A stretch of 64,000 bases of DNA from Bacillus canaveralius. Its GTDB lineage: Bacteria; Bacillota; Bacilli; Bacillales; Cytobacillaceae. A program made the translations under genes and the position numbers. Below the pieces are notes generated by a model, which saw only the letters and a program-made list of their open reading frames with translations, had not been told where the DNA came from and searched no databases. This document shows positions 44,435 to 52,949 of this stretch, piece by piece. Each line of letters opens with the position of its first letter. Positions within the stretch are counted from its first letter, which is position 1. The stretch is from positions 62,001 to 126,000 of the forward strand of contig NZ_PGVA01000003.1 in NCBI RefSeq assembly GCF_002860125.1. The letters run 5' to 3'.

Positions 44435-45334
44435 TTAATAGTTAACCCACTTTTTTTGACCTTTAAATTGGAAAAAAGTGAAGATAAGAATGATCAGGAA
44501 CAGCACATACGCCATCGCAGAAGCGTATCCGTATTCAAATTGCTTAAAGGCTGTATTGTAAATATCATAAACAAGAACATGTGTGGACCTTCCAGGCCCG
44601 CCTCCAGTCAAGGTATAAATTAAATCAAACACTTTAAATGAATTAATTACACCGATAATCATCGTAAAGAAGATGACAGATGACAGCATGGGTAATGTGA
44701 CATTGAAAAATTTCGCGATTGGTCCAGCCCCATCTAAATCAGCAGCCTCATACAAATCGTCTGGTATATTTTGCAGTCCCGCCAAATAGAGAATCATATA
44801 ATAACCAATTGAATGCCATATATACACAATAGAAACGGAAATTAACGCCCAGTCCGGAGATGAAAGCCATCCAGGCAGATTCTCAACTCCAAACCTTATC
44901 ATGAGACCATTGATAGGTCCCATTGTAGGATTGAAGATTAATTGCCATACTGCTGCAACCGCAATGGTCGCGGTAACATAAGGTAAAAACACTGCGGTTC
45001 TAAAAAGTTTAAGAAAGCGGATTCCCCGATTTAAAGCAACTGCTACGAGAATCGATAGAAATAATGTAACTGGAACTGAAATCAATGTGAAAAGAATGGT
45101 ATTAACAAATGAAATTCGAAAATTAGGATCATATAATAAAGTCTTGTAGTTTTCTAGTCCGATAAATTCTATTTGTCCGAAGCCATTCCATGAGGTAAAA
45201 CTCATCAAAAAGGAAGCAATAACGGGTATAAAGATAAATGCAAGAAAACCGATGATATTTGGAAATAGAAATGCATAGGCGATCAAGCGGTTTCGTCTTA
45301 TCACAGTCGATTTTGGTCTTCTGTTTTTGTTCAT
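44435..45334 (-). CDS. Carbohydrate ABC permease (MalF type)
   Basis: A 299-aa CUT1 permease with six helices and the coupling loop DDLYEAADLDGAGPIAKFFN near residue 210. The ATG at 45334 (MNKNRRPKS) has GGAAAGGGC upstream; the longer frame to 45367 lacks a good site. Partner of the MalG-type protein. Confidence 0.92.
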   Translation of the reverse strand: MNKNRRPKSTVIRRNRLIAYAFLFPNIIGFLAFIFIPVIASFLMSFTSWNGFGQIEFIGLENYKTLLYDPNFRISFVNTILFTLISVPVTLFLSILVAVALNRGIRFLKLFRTAVFLPYVTATIAVAAVWQLIFNPTMGPINGLMIRFGVENLPGWLSSPDWALISVSIVYIWHSIGYYMILYLAGLQNIPDDLYEAADLDGAGPIAKFFNVTLPMLSSVIFFTMIIGVINSFKVFDLIYTLTGGGPGRSTHVLVYDIYNTAFKQFEYGYASAMAYVLFLIILIFTFFQFKGQKKWVNY

Positions 45335-45406
45335 CGTCTTCAGCCCTTTCCATGTAAAACGGTGCACTGCCGCTTTCTTTCACTCCAGCAGCAGTGCGTC
45401 ATTCCT

Positions 45407-46714
45407 TTATTTTTGTTGATCGCCGTACTTGCTTGCCCATTCACTTTGGACACGTTTTGTTATCTCTTTAATCGCATCATCAACAGATTTCTGGCCGATT
45501 AAGACAAGCTCTCCCTCTTGTTTAAATATCTGACCTACCACAATATTATTGACGCCTGGGATCATTGGATATTCAGGATAATCTTTTGTCTCTAAGAAGT
45601 AATGAAGATTTTTCGGTTTTTGCGATCCATCACCGAGATACGCCTTTTCAATATCTTCATCCATATATCCTGTCAAATAGCCTTCTGAAGCAAGCAGCTT
45701 CGCACCATCTTTGCCTGTCATGTATTTGAGGAATTCAAAAGCTTCTTTTGGATGTTCCGTGTTTTTATTCATCATGATCGATACAGGCAATGCAAGTGAT
45801 GTATTTTTTGCAACACCCTCTGGACGCGGAATTGGAGCAACATTCCAGTCAAATTTTAATGTTCCTTCTTTTTCCGCCTGACGCAGCTGAGCAACATGCC
45901 AGTCCCCAATTATGTTCATAGCAATATTTCCTTTTTGGAATGCCGTATTATAATGAGCACCAGTAGATACTTGTTCAGACCATTTCATAATCGAGCCGTC
46001 TTCTTCAAGGTCAACCCTTAACTGCAATGCATCCTTAAACGGTGTTAAGTCTTTATCAATGATGGAAGCGCCACCTTGAACAGCACTCATATACCATGTT
46101 TGCGGCCACTGTTGTAAATAGGCGCCATATATTTTATTATTCCCGCTTCCACTGGACATCTCTTTCGCCAATTCGCGGAATTCATTCCATGTCATATCGT
46201 CACTTGGATAGTCTATACCTTTTTCATCAAACAGGGTTTTATTATAGTAGAGCATCCAGTTAGATTTACGATATGGCAGAGTCATGACCTTACCATCTAC
46301 TTTATAGGCTTCATACATCGTTCCGTATCCAGATACATCCATTTTACTTTCTTGAATGTAATCATCTAGTGGTGCCAGCAATCCCGTGTCGATCATATTA
46401 TCCATTTGCCCAGTAAATAAATCATAGCCTTCGCCACTTGAAAGCTGCATACGGAGCTTTTCATAATATTGCTCTTGCGGGAAGGTTTCAAATGTGATTT
46501 CAATATTCGGATGATCCTTTTTGAAATTTTCGTATGCACTTTCAAATACTTCTTGATCCGCCGGGAATACAGCCATTTTTAAATCGACTTTTTCATTTGA
46601 ACCACCCTGCTTTTCTGCTTCGGCACTCCCTTCTTTTGTGCCGCCATTAGAGCACCCTGCAATCAGGCCGATGAATACAATCAAAACAGCGAATAAACTC
46701 ACTACTTTTTTCAC
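45407..46714 (-). CDS. Sugar-binding lipoprotein of the ABC importer
   Basis: A 435-aa extracellular solute-binding protein (family 1). Signal peptide with lipobox IAGC at about 18-21, Ser/Lys-rich linker, and typical segments such as YEKLRMQLSSGEGYDLFTGQ. It presumably binds the unsaturated disaccharides released by the PL8 lyase. The GTG start follows AAGGGGGAAATTGGC. No ATPase gene accompanies this importer; Bacilli commonly share one MsmX-type ATPase. Confidence 0.93.
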   Translation of the reverse strand: MKKVVSLFAVLIVFIGLIAGCSNGGTKEGSAEAEKQGGSNEKVDLKMAVFPADQEVFESAYENFKKDHPNIEITFETFPQEQYYEKLRMQLSSGEGYDLFTGQMDNMIDTGLLAPLDDYIQESKMDVSGYGTMYEAYKVDGKVMTLPYRKSNWMLYYNKTLFDEKGIDYPSDDMTWNEFRELAKEMSSGSGNNKIYGAYLQQWPQTWYMSAVQGGASIIDKDLTPFKDALQLRVDLEEDGSIMKWSEQVSTGAHYNTAFQKGNIAMNIIGDWHVAQLRQAEKEGTLKFDWNVAPIPRPEGVAKNTSLALPVSIMMNKNTEHPKEAFEFLKYMTGKDGAKLLASEGYLTGYMDEDIEKAYLGDGSQKPKNLHYFLETKDYPEYPMIPGVNNIVVGQIFKQEGELVLIGQKSVDDAIKEITKRVQSEWASKYGDQQK

Positions 46715-46759
46715 GCCAATTTCCCCCTTAATTTTTTAAATATTTTGTTATATACTAAG

Positions 46760-46773
46760 TGTAAGGGTTTTCA
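46760..46773 (-). promoter_or_regulatory. Candidate CcpA cre site
   Basis: Minus-strand TGAAAACCCTTACA matches the cre consensus TGWAAACGNTNWCA at 13 of 14 positions. It lies 46 bp before the binding-protein start, in the promoter region of the polysaccharide operon, as expected for catabolite repression. Confidence 0.6.
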
Positions 46774-46830
46774 TTTTTTGTCATAAGTAGAAAATTTTAT
46801 TCCCCTTTTTCCACACTGGGAGTGACTTCC

Positions 46831-48327
46831 GTGATTTTTCTATACTTGCTTTGTATTGTTCTTTTAGTACTTTTTATCTATAAAAATTTAAACAGCTGGT
46901 CCATCTTCTTCTTAAGTACGTTAACAATTAGCTGGATATTAGCCTATGTTTCTTTTACACTCTACCTGTCAAAATTCAATTACTACTATAATGTTGTCAA
47001 TCAATTTATAGATTTCAGTCCGGGCAACTGGAATAATCTTGTACTAATAAACTTTGATGCGAATACATTGATCCGCCTGTTTAATTTTGGGATCATCCTC
47101 TTTTATTTTTCTTTGTTAAGTTATTCTGTTTCGTTTGTGTGCAGCCTTAAGTTTAATAAAAAATGGGGCTTTTTTTTCGCGGCCATTGTCGGGATCGCCA
47201 CCGTCCAATACCTTTTTTATGACCCAAGCGTGAATCTCATGGTACAGGACTATGCGTTTAGAGGGGAATTATTGCATCAATACCAGCTGTACAGCCGTGC
47301 AGGAGATATTGTGTTCCAGGTGGTAAATTTCGTTTATATTTTAATAAGCCTAGCTTTATTCGCATACCATTATTCCCGTTATTACAGGCTTAGATATATC
47401 CGTGACTATACGCTCTATAATTTAATCAGCCTGGTGCCTTTGACATTTGTGCACCTCTTTATTTTTAACTGGGCACCAAACAACTTTGTCAGAACAACAT
47501 TCAGTAATAGTTATATAAACTATTTGCAGCCGCCAATCAATTTGTTTTTAGTGGAGTATCGCTTTTTTCCCATTATTGCTCTCTTTGCTATCGCATTTAT
47601 GATCTATAATCTTTTTAAATACAAATCGAATGAAGCCCACTATTCAAGTATCAATTTTATTACAAAGAAAACAATTGACACTGCTTCTTTGGGAGTTAGA
47701 GCGTTTACACATTCGATCAAGAACCACTTACTCGCCATTCGTTCAGAAACGGAATACTTACAGGAACGACTTGCTGATGATGAAGAAGCGTTATACAGCC
47801 TAAAGCTAATCATGGATTCTTGTGAAAAGTCCTTTCAAAACATTAATGATGCAAATGATAAGCTCAAGCAGATTACGCTAAACATGAAAGTTGTCCCATT
47901 AAACATTCCCATCGAGAGAGCAATTGAACGATTCCATTTGACAAATGCAGCCATCCATTATGAAAGACCTAATTCCAGCATTCTGGTTTATATTGATGAA
48001 GAACAAATCCATGAAGCAATTTACAATATCCTAAAAAATGCAGTAGAAGCTTTAGATAGCAATGGACAGATTTGGATCAAAATTAATGAAGTAGAACTAT
48101 GGGGAACGATAACAATCATGGACAACGGTCCAGGAATTGATGCTGAAAACATCAATGAAATCTTCACACCTTTTTTTTCTACAAAACCGACCATTTCCAA
48201 TTGGGGCATTGGGCTGTCATTTTGCCATAAGGTTATCACGGCTCATGAAGGGAAAATTGAAGTTTCAAGCGAAAAAGGGAAATTAACTCAATTTGACATA
48301 TTATTGCCGCTGGTAAAGAGGGTATAA
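46831..48327 (+). CDS. Membrane sensor histidine kinase
   Basis: A 498-aa kinase with about seven hydrophobic helices in the first 270 residues (7TM-type sensor, no large extracellular domain). The phospho-acceptor region is FTHSIKNHLLAIRSE (about residue 295), followed by N-box NILKNAVEAL, G1 DNGPGI and G2 GIGLSFCHKVI of the HATPase domain. The GTG start at 46831 has GGGAG eight bases before. It is divergent from the importer and almost certainly regulates it with the next gene. Signal unknown. Confidence 0.9.
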   Translation: MIFLYLLCIVLLVLFIYKNLNSWSIFFLSTLTISWILAYVSFTLYLSKFNYYYNVVNQFIDFSPGNWNNLVLINFDANTLIRLFNFGIILFYFSLLSYSVSFVCSLKFNKKWGFFFAAIVGIATVQYLFYDPSVNLMVQDYAFRGELLHQYQLYSRAGDIVFQVVNFVYILISLALFAYHYSRYYRLRYIRDYTLYNLISLVPLTFVHLFIFNWAPNNFVRTTFSNSYINYLQPPINLFLVEYRFFPIIALFAIAFMIYNLFKYKSNEAHYSSINFITKKTIDTASLGVRAFTHSIKNHLLAIRSETEYLQERLADDEEALYSLKLIMDSCEKSFQNINDANDKLKQITLNMKVVPLNIPIERAIERFHLTNAAIHYERPNSSILVYIDEEQIHEAIYNILKNAVEALDSNGQIWIKINEVELWGTITIMDNGPGIDAENINEIFTPFFSTKPTISNWGIGLSFCHKVITAHEGKIEVSSEKGKLTQFDILLPLVKRV

Positions 48328-48369
48328 AAATGTACCCCCTTATTCATTCTTTTATGGGAGAGGGTTCTA

Positions 48370-49053
48370 ATGGAAAACATTAAGATTTTAATTGCGGATG
48401 ATATGGAAGCTAACAGGAGGCGCCTTGATAGGATGATACGCGCTGCTGGAAATCTTTCGTTAGTAGCTTCTGCTAAAAGCGGATATGAAGCGGTTGCCTA
48501 TGCCGCGGTCAAGAAACCGGACATTATATTGATGGATATTGAAATGGAAAGCCAAATGGCAGGGATCAATGCGGCAGCAGAAATCCATAAAATATTGCCC
48601 GAAACAAAAGTCATTATGCTGACTGTTCATCAAGATAATAACATTGTCTTTGCCGCCTTTCAAACTGGTATCGTCGATTATGTAATAAAAACAGCACCGA
48701 AGGAAGAAATACTGGAAGCCATTTATTCCGCCTCCAGCAACCAATCACCCATTCGCCCAATTATTGCTGAAAAAATCAGGCAGGAGTTCGCACGGATCAA
48801 AAAATCAGAAGATCATTTAACCCATTTTTTTAAAATCATCGCTAACCTAACACCATCCGAGCTGGAGGTATTAAAACTACTTTGCAGCGGGTTAAAACGG
48901 AAGGAAATAGCTGAAGCACGCGCCGTAGAAATCGAAACAATCAAAAAGCAAATCGGAAGACTTTTACAAAAATTTAGTAAAAAAACGACCAGGGAAATTG
49001 TAGAGGAGGTTAACGAGCTAAAACTATTCGATATATTAAAAGATATTTCTTAA
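48370..49053 (+). CDS. LuxR/NarL-type response regulator
   Basis: A 227-aa regulator. The receiver domain has Asp10-Asp11 and phospho-Asp56 (ILMDIEM), Thr84-like switch in MLTVHQ and Lys in VIKTAPKEE. The C-terminal LuxR-type HTH is LTPSELEVLKLLCSGLKRKE (about 160-179). It starts 42 bp after the kinase, with GGGAGAGGG upstream. Bacillus sugar loci of the Yes type use AraC-type regulators; this one uses a LuxR-type output. Confidence 0.93.
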   Translation: MENIKILIADDMEANRRRLDRMIRAAGNLSLVASAKSGYEAVAYAAVKKPDIILMDIEMESQMAGINAAAEIHKILPETKVIMLTVHQDNNIVFAAFQTGIVDYVIKTAPKEEILEAIYSASSNQSPIRPIIAEKIRQEFARIKKSEDHLTHFFKIIANLTPSELEVLKLLCSGLKRKEIAEARAVEIETIKKQIGRLLQKFSKKTTREIVEEVNELKLFDILKDIS

Positions 49054-49166
49054 GCTAAAAAAAGTGGATGGAAGGCATTCAACAGACTTAACAAAGCAAT
49101 ATCTATTGATTGAACTGTAGCTCCTAAACTGTCAGACTTCCTCCTCTACTTTAATAGCCGACTTGT

Positions 49167-49322
49167 TCAAGCTAAGCGAAGACAAAACTGTTCTTTGTTA
49201 ATCAAACGTTTGTTTAAATAATCAGGCATCTGTATCTGGTATGTTGCCTGATCATATTCAATCTTAGAAACAGATTTTACCAGATTAGATTCTGCTTTAA
49301 CATTCTCATGCTGTATCAGCAA
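49167..49322 (-). pseudogene. Possible C-terminal gene remnant
   Basis: A 51-codon minus-strand frame reads LLIQHENVKAESNLVKSVSK and then IEYDQATYQIQMPDYLNKRL before ending. It looks coding in composition but lacks a ribosome site and lies just past a terminator. Family not recognised; a transposase tail is one possibility. Confidence 0.3.
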
Positions 49323-49360
49323 CAAAGTGTGAAATAGCAATAAGCCATTTCACACTTTGC
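49323..49360. terminator. Terminator after the EamA fragment
   Basis: CAAAGTGTGAAATAGC pairs with GCCATTTCACACTTTG, a long stem with one mismatch, just beyond the EamA fragment on the minus strand. Confidence 0.75.
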
Positions 49361-49372
49361 TTGTTCCGATAC

Positions 49373-49723
49373 TCAAATAGGCATTTCCCGCTGGCTTCTT
49401 TTTCTGGCTCCAGTTATCAAATTTTTGACACCTGAGGCAGTCAATACGCCCAAAATCACCAGTATAACTCCGATGATTTGGAACACGGTAACCTCTGCTC
49501 CAATTATGAATGAAATCATCATGGTGACTATCGGAACAAGATTAAAAAATAAAGAAGTTCTACCTGCACCAATTAACTTCATTCCCTCGTTCCACCATAA
49601 ATAGCCTAAAACAGTGGTGAAAAGGGCCATAAAAGTAACCGCTCCCCAAGCACCGATAGAAACCTCAGCTAAACGAACAGGATTTTGATTGAACCCTTTC
49701 CCAAATACAACCGTCCTTAACAA
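49373..49723 (-). pseudogene. EamA/DMT transporter, C-terminal half only
   Basis: A 116-aa fragment equal to the second EamA domain of a drug/metabolite transporter. It has four helices, for example WGAVTFMALFTTVLGYLWWN and TVFQIIGVILVILGVLTASG. Full proteins are about 300 aa with two such domains; the first half is absent. Immediately upstream, in another frame, is a MerR fragment, so a deletion joined unrelated genes here. Confidence 0.75.
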
Positions 49724-49846
49724 ATTCCTGGATATCCTCTAATGCCATTCCAGTATCTTTCAAGCTTTTCAAAAATTTTATAAATTGAACATCTCTTTCT
49801 GAGTATGCCCTTTTCCCACCGTTAAGCCGTTCTGGTGAAGGCAGGA
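49713..49846 (-). pseudogene. MerR-family regulator fragment
   Basis: The minus strand encodes LPSPERLNGGKRAYSERDVQ followed by FIKFLKSLKDTGMALEDIQE. This is the wing and second half of a MerR HTH domain. The recognition helix before it and everything after about residue 75 are missing. Nonfunctional. Confidence 0.75.
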
Positions 49847-49947
49847 AAAAATTTTATTCTGTTAACAATTAACCATAACTGGAAATTTTCAAAATTATGC
49901 CGATATAGTTTGCATATACATATTTATTCGATGAGAGAAGGTCAACA

Positions 49948-51633
49948 ATGAGCATTCGTAAAAAGTTGTTTATGTTATTAGGAGTTTTAATTGTTTCATT
50001 GCTTTTATTAGGTACATATTCGATTATTCAGCTTAAATCAACTCATGAGAAAAACACTGAATTAACCAATGCTTTCGTGATTGAGAACCATTTAAAACAT
50101 ATTCAATACCGGCTAGCAGGATTATCAAATGATGAAAGAGCTTTTTTAATTCAAGGTGATGCAAAATTTCCTGAACAAATGGAAGAAAAGGCGCAAGATG
50201 TACTGAAGTCCATTGAAACGGTTAAAGGAATGGTAAATGGCTCTGAGGAACACGCAAGAATTACCGATGTTGAAAAAGGCTTTAACGAATATTGGGCAGT
50301 GAGCCAACGTGTAGTAGATCAATATAAGACCAACACGGATGAGGCACTGGACCTGCATTTTGGGGAAGAACGTACAATCCGAAAAGAAATACTTGATCCT
50401 AAAATTGATGAGTATTTGGAAGATCTCACTGCTGAGATAGACGGAGATAACAAGAAGCTGGAAGCCGACATTAATCGTTTCATGTTGATCTTAATCATTT
50501 TAACCATTGCGGTGTCTGCGCTTGGAATCATTTTTGGGCTGGTCGTCATCGCCTCAATTTTAAGACCTTTACATCGATTGAATACGCAAATGAAAGAGAT
50601 TGCTACCGGTGAAGCAGACCTTACAAAACAGATACTCGTAAAAAACCGCGATGAATTAGGTGAGCTTTCCTCGTCATTTAACGATTTTATTCAAACCATC
50701 CGGCAAATTATTGTCAGCATTAAAACGTCGTCGGAACAGGTCGCTGCTTCATCCGAACAGTTTTCGGCAAGTGCAGAACAATCGAAAGTCACTTCAGAGC
50801 AAGTGTCACACTCAATGCAGGAAATTGCCGCAAGCACTGTTATGCAGAGCACCATGACTGAGGAAAGCACTATTTCGTTAAGGGAGTCCCTCCAGGGATT
50901 AACCAATATCACTACATACAGTACCGATGTAGCAGGAACGACAAATACTGTTAAAGAAAAGGCAGAAAACGGTGCAAGTGCTGTTAATCAGATTGTCGAA
51001 CAGATGCAGTCCATTCAGTCATCGGTTGAAAATACCGTTTATGGAATCACATCATTGGCTGATTCCGCTTCAAAAATCAGCGATTTCACTGCTCTCATTA
51101 ATGATATTGCAGCACAAACCAATCTGTTGGCTCTAAACGCTGCGATCGAAGCAGCCCGGGCCGGAGAACATGGCAAAGGTTTTGCCGTCGTCGCTGAAGA
51201 AGTAAGAAAGCTGGCTGAACAATCAGGCGAGTCAGCAAATCAAATAAAAGAAATCGTCGTAAGCATTCAAAGAGAAACAGAAGAATCGGTCAATTCCATT
51301 CAAAACGTAAAAGAAGATGTGTCGTCCGGAATGATGATTACAAAAGAAACTGCAACTCAATTTAATGAAATCCTGAATTCCATCGAATCAGTTTCATCAC
51401 AAATTCAGGAGATTGCTGCAACTTCTCAACAGCTGAATTCCGGATTCGAACTGGTAACCAATTCTGTTGAGGACATGTCTGCCTTAACAAAGGAGACCAC
51501 TGAGAGAACAGAACTGGTTGCAGCATCAACGGAAGAACAATTGGCTTCTTCAGAAGAAATCCTGAATGCAGCTAATTCGTTAACGTCATTAGCTGAGGAT
51601 TTACAAGGCATGATCAAGCGTTTTCAAATATAA
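49948..51633 (+). CDS. Methyl-accepting chemotaxis protein
   Basis: A 561-aa chemoreceptor: TM1 about 8-28, four-helix-bundle sensor ([20 protein letters not shown] and following), TM2 about 178-202, HAMP (about 203-255; [20 protein letters not shown]) and signalling domain with the tip [20 protein letters not shown] near residue 395. The ATG follows GAGAGAAGG. Its sensor differs from the one at 16593, so the stimulus probably differs too. A terminator follows. Confidence 0.95.
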   Translation: MSIRKKLFMLLGVLIVSLLLLGTYSIIQLKSTHEKNTELTNAFVIENHLKHIQYRLAGLSNDERAFLIQGDAKFPEQMEEKAQDVLKSIETVKGMVNGSEEHARITDVEKGFNEYWAVSQRVVDQYKTNTDEALDLHFGEERTIRKEILDPKIDEYLEDLTAEIDGDNKKLEADINRFMLILIILTIAVSALGIIFGLVVIASILRPLHRLNTQMKEIATGEADLTKQILVKNRDELGELSSSFNDFIQTIRQIIVSIKTSSEQVAASSEQFSASAEQSKVTSEQVSHSMQEIAASTVMQSTMTEESTISLRESLQGLTNITTYSTDVAGTTNTVKEKAENGASAVNQIVEQMQSIQSSVENTVYGITSLADSASKISDFTALINDIAAQTNLLALNAAIEAARAGEHGKGFAVVAEEVRKLAEQSGESANQIKEIVVSIQRETEESVNSIQNVKEDVSSGMMITKETATQFNEILNSIESVSSQIQEIAATSQQLNSGFELVTNSVEDMSALTKETTERTELVAASTEEQLASSEEILNAANSLTSLAEDLQGMIKRFQI

Positions 51634-51648
51634 ATCACTGGATTTAAA

Positions 51649-51697
51649 GAGAGTGTCCAACGAAGCAACTTTCGGGGACACCCTCTCCTATTTTTTA
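51649..51697 (+). terminator. Terminator of the chemoreceptor gene
   Basis: GAGAGTGTCC pairs with GGACACCCTCTC (two-base bulge), followed by a T-run; it lies between convergent genes. Confidence 0.75.
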
Positions 51698-51722
51698 CCT
51701 GCTCAGTTAATCTGCCACTATC

Positions 51723-52448
51723 TTATTGCCACCACCAAGATTGGGCACCGTACGGATATTCAACCCGGCTGTCCAAATGAGCAAAGCTGCTCTCATTGTA
51801 TATTCCGCTGAATCCACATGTTTTAGCGGTATTTTTTACGGTTGTACTCGATACACCAGAAATAGCGACGTCCGCAGCAATGCCATACATATGCTGGCTA
51901 TTTGAAGCTCCTCCCACATTGCTATTATGTGAAATACTGCGGAAGCCCGAATTAATCGTGACAGGCTTATTCCCTGCCTTCACGCGAAGTGCTTCGAGCT
52001 TGTACATCAAACGGCGAACATTTTCCTTTACCGTTGCAGCCGATACTTTTCCACCGTTAAATCCACTTCCGTCCTTCGAATAAAACTCAGTATAGTTAAA
52101 ATTCTTAGTGCCTGTTGAACTTTCAAGAGCATTTAGCTTCGCCTGGGTGCCGGCTCCGACAATACCATCTGCCGTTAACCCGTAAGCGCGTTGAAATCTT
52201 TTAACAGCTGCCGTTGTGCCGGGACCAAACTGACCATCTACAGCAACATAGGTTTGCGAAGCGGAATCAGCCGCCCAGCCGGCAACGCGGATTTGCAGCT
52301 CTTTAACGTCTTCACCACTCGAACCCTCTTGAAGAGTACGATTCCAGGAATACGCCTCGGCCTCTGGCGCTGCCAGCAAGGATAAACCTAAGCCAAGGAA
52401 AAGAGTAAACCAAAATACTTGAAAGAATCTTGCATGGTTTTTAGTCAT
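51723..52448 (-). CDS. Peptidoglycan-binding M15 peptidase
   Basis: Secreted 241-aa cell-wall enzyme. It has a signal peptide (about 1-32; ends AAPEAEAYS), a peptidoglycan-binding-1 domain (about 40-110; VDGQFGPGTTAAVKRFQRAY), and a peptidase M15A domain (about 118-241). The zinc ligands are in SNSQHMYGIAADVA (His, Asp) and SSFAHLD (His). It resembles the Streptomyces albus zinc D-Ala-D-Ala carboxypeptidase. Start ATG at 52448 after AGGAGATTG; a TTG three codons earlier is too close to that site. Confidence 0.9.
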   Translation of the reverse strand: MTKNHARFFQVFWFTLFLGLGLSLLAAPEAEAYSWNRTLQEGSSGEDVKELQIRVAGWAADSASQTYVAVDGQFGPGTTAAVKRFQRAYGLTADGIVGAGTQAKLNALESSTGTKNFNYTEFYSKDGSGFNGGKVSAATVKENVRRLMYKLEALRVKAGNKPVTINSGFRSISHNSNVGGASNSQHMYGIAADVAISGVSSTTVKNTAKTCGFSGIYNESSFAHLDSRVEYPYGAQSWWWQ

Positions 52449-52806
52449 TTCTATCAATCTCCTATCTACTATTATTTTTCAGATCAATCCAAATCTCTAA
52501 CAGTTAAAAGGCTGATGAAATAGGATAACAGGGAGATATCTAGCTGTTGAACGTCTGTGTTCACATGGACTTTTTTCACCGACAAGAGTTTCACAAGGTA
52601 CTAAGCGCTGACTTTCAAATTCATAACTTTCGATAGGCTTTATCACCCCTCATTTTTATTGTTTTTCCATTTATGTAACATTCATCTAGAAGTATTTTAA
52701 ATATTAACAATATTCCCTTAATATGTATACATGTCAAAATTACTCTTTTTTTATCATAAAATATCTAAAAAAATTATTTTTTGGTACTTTTAGCCTTTGA
52801 AACAAC

Positions 52807-52837
52807 AAAAAAAGACAACCTTACGGGCGGTTGTCTT
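52807..52837 (-). terminator. Distal minus-strand terminator
   Basis: AAGACAACC-GCCCGTAA-GGTTGTCTT followed by TTTTTG on the minus strand: a strong rho-independent terminator with no obvious own gene. Confidence 0.8.
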
Positions 52838-52885
52838 GCGTTTTGGTATTGGTAATTGTATTTGACGAATGTGTGGTTAATAGAA

Positions 52886-52934
52886 ATAAAAAAAGATAAG
52901 CTAATTCACCATTGGAATGGTATCAGCTTATCTT
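52886..52934 (-). terminator. Terminator of the lipase gene
   Basis: AAGATAAGCT pairs with AGCTTATCTT around a 22-base loop containing a second small stem (ACCATT/AATGGT), followed by a T-run, 16 bp after the lipase stop. Confidence 0.85.
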
Positions 52935-52949
52935 GTTTACTAAATTTTC

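Larger units (their letters stand above)
49054..49372. other. Intergenic region with terminator and gene scrap
   Basis: After the response regulator there is no intact gene for 319 bp. It holds an unrecognised minus-strand open segment at 49167-49322 and the terminator at 49323-49360, both listed separately. Confidence 0.5.
52449..52949. other. Intergenic region with two tandem minus-strand terminators
   Basis: About 500 bp with no protein gene. It is very AT-rich in the middle. Two strong terminators for minus-strand transcripts lie about 70 bp apart (listed separately), leaving room for a short RNA between them. Confidence 0.5.
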
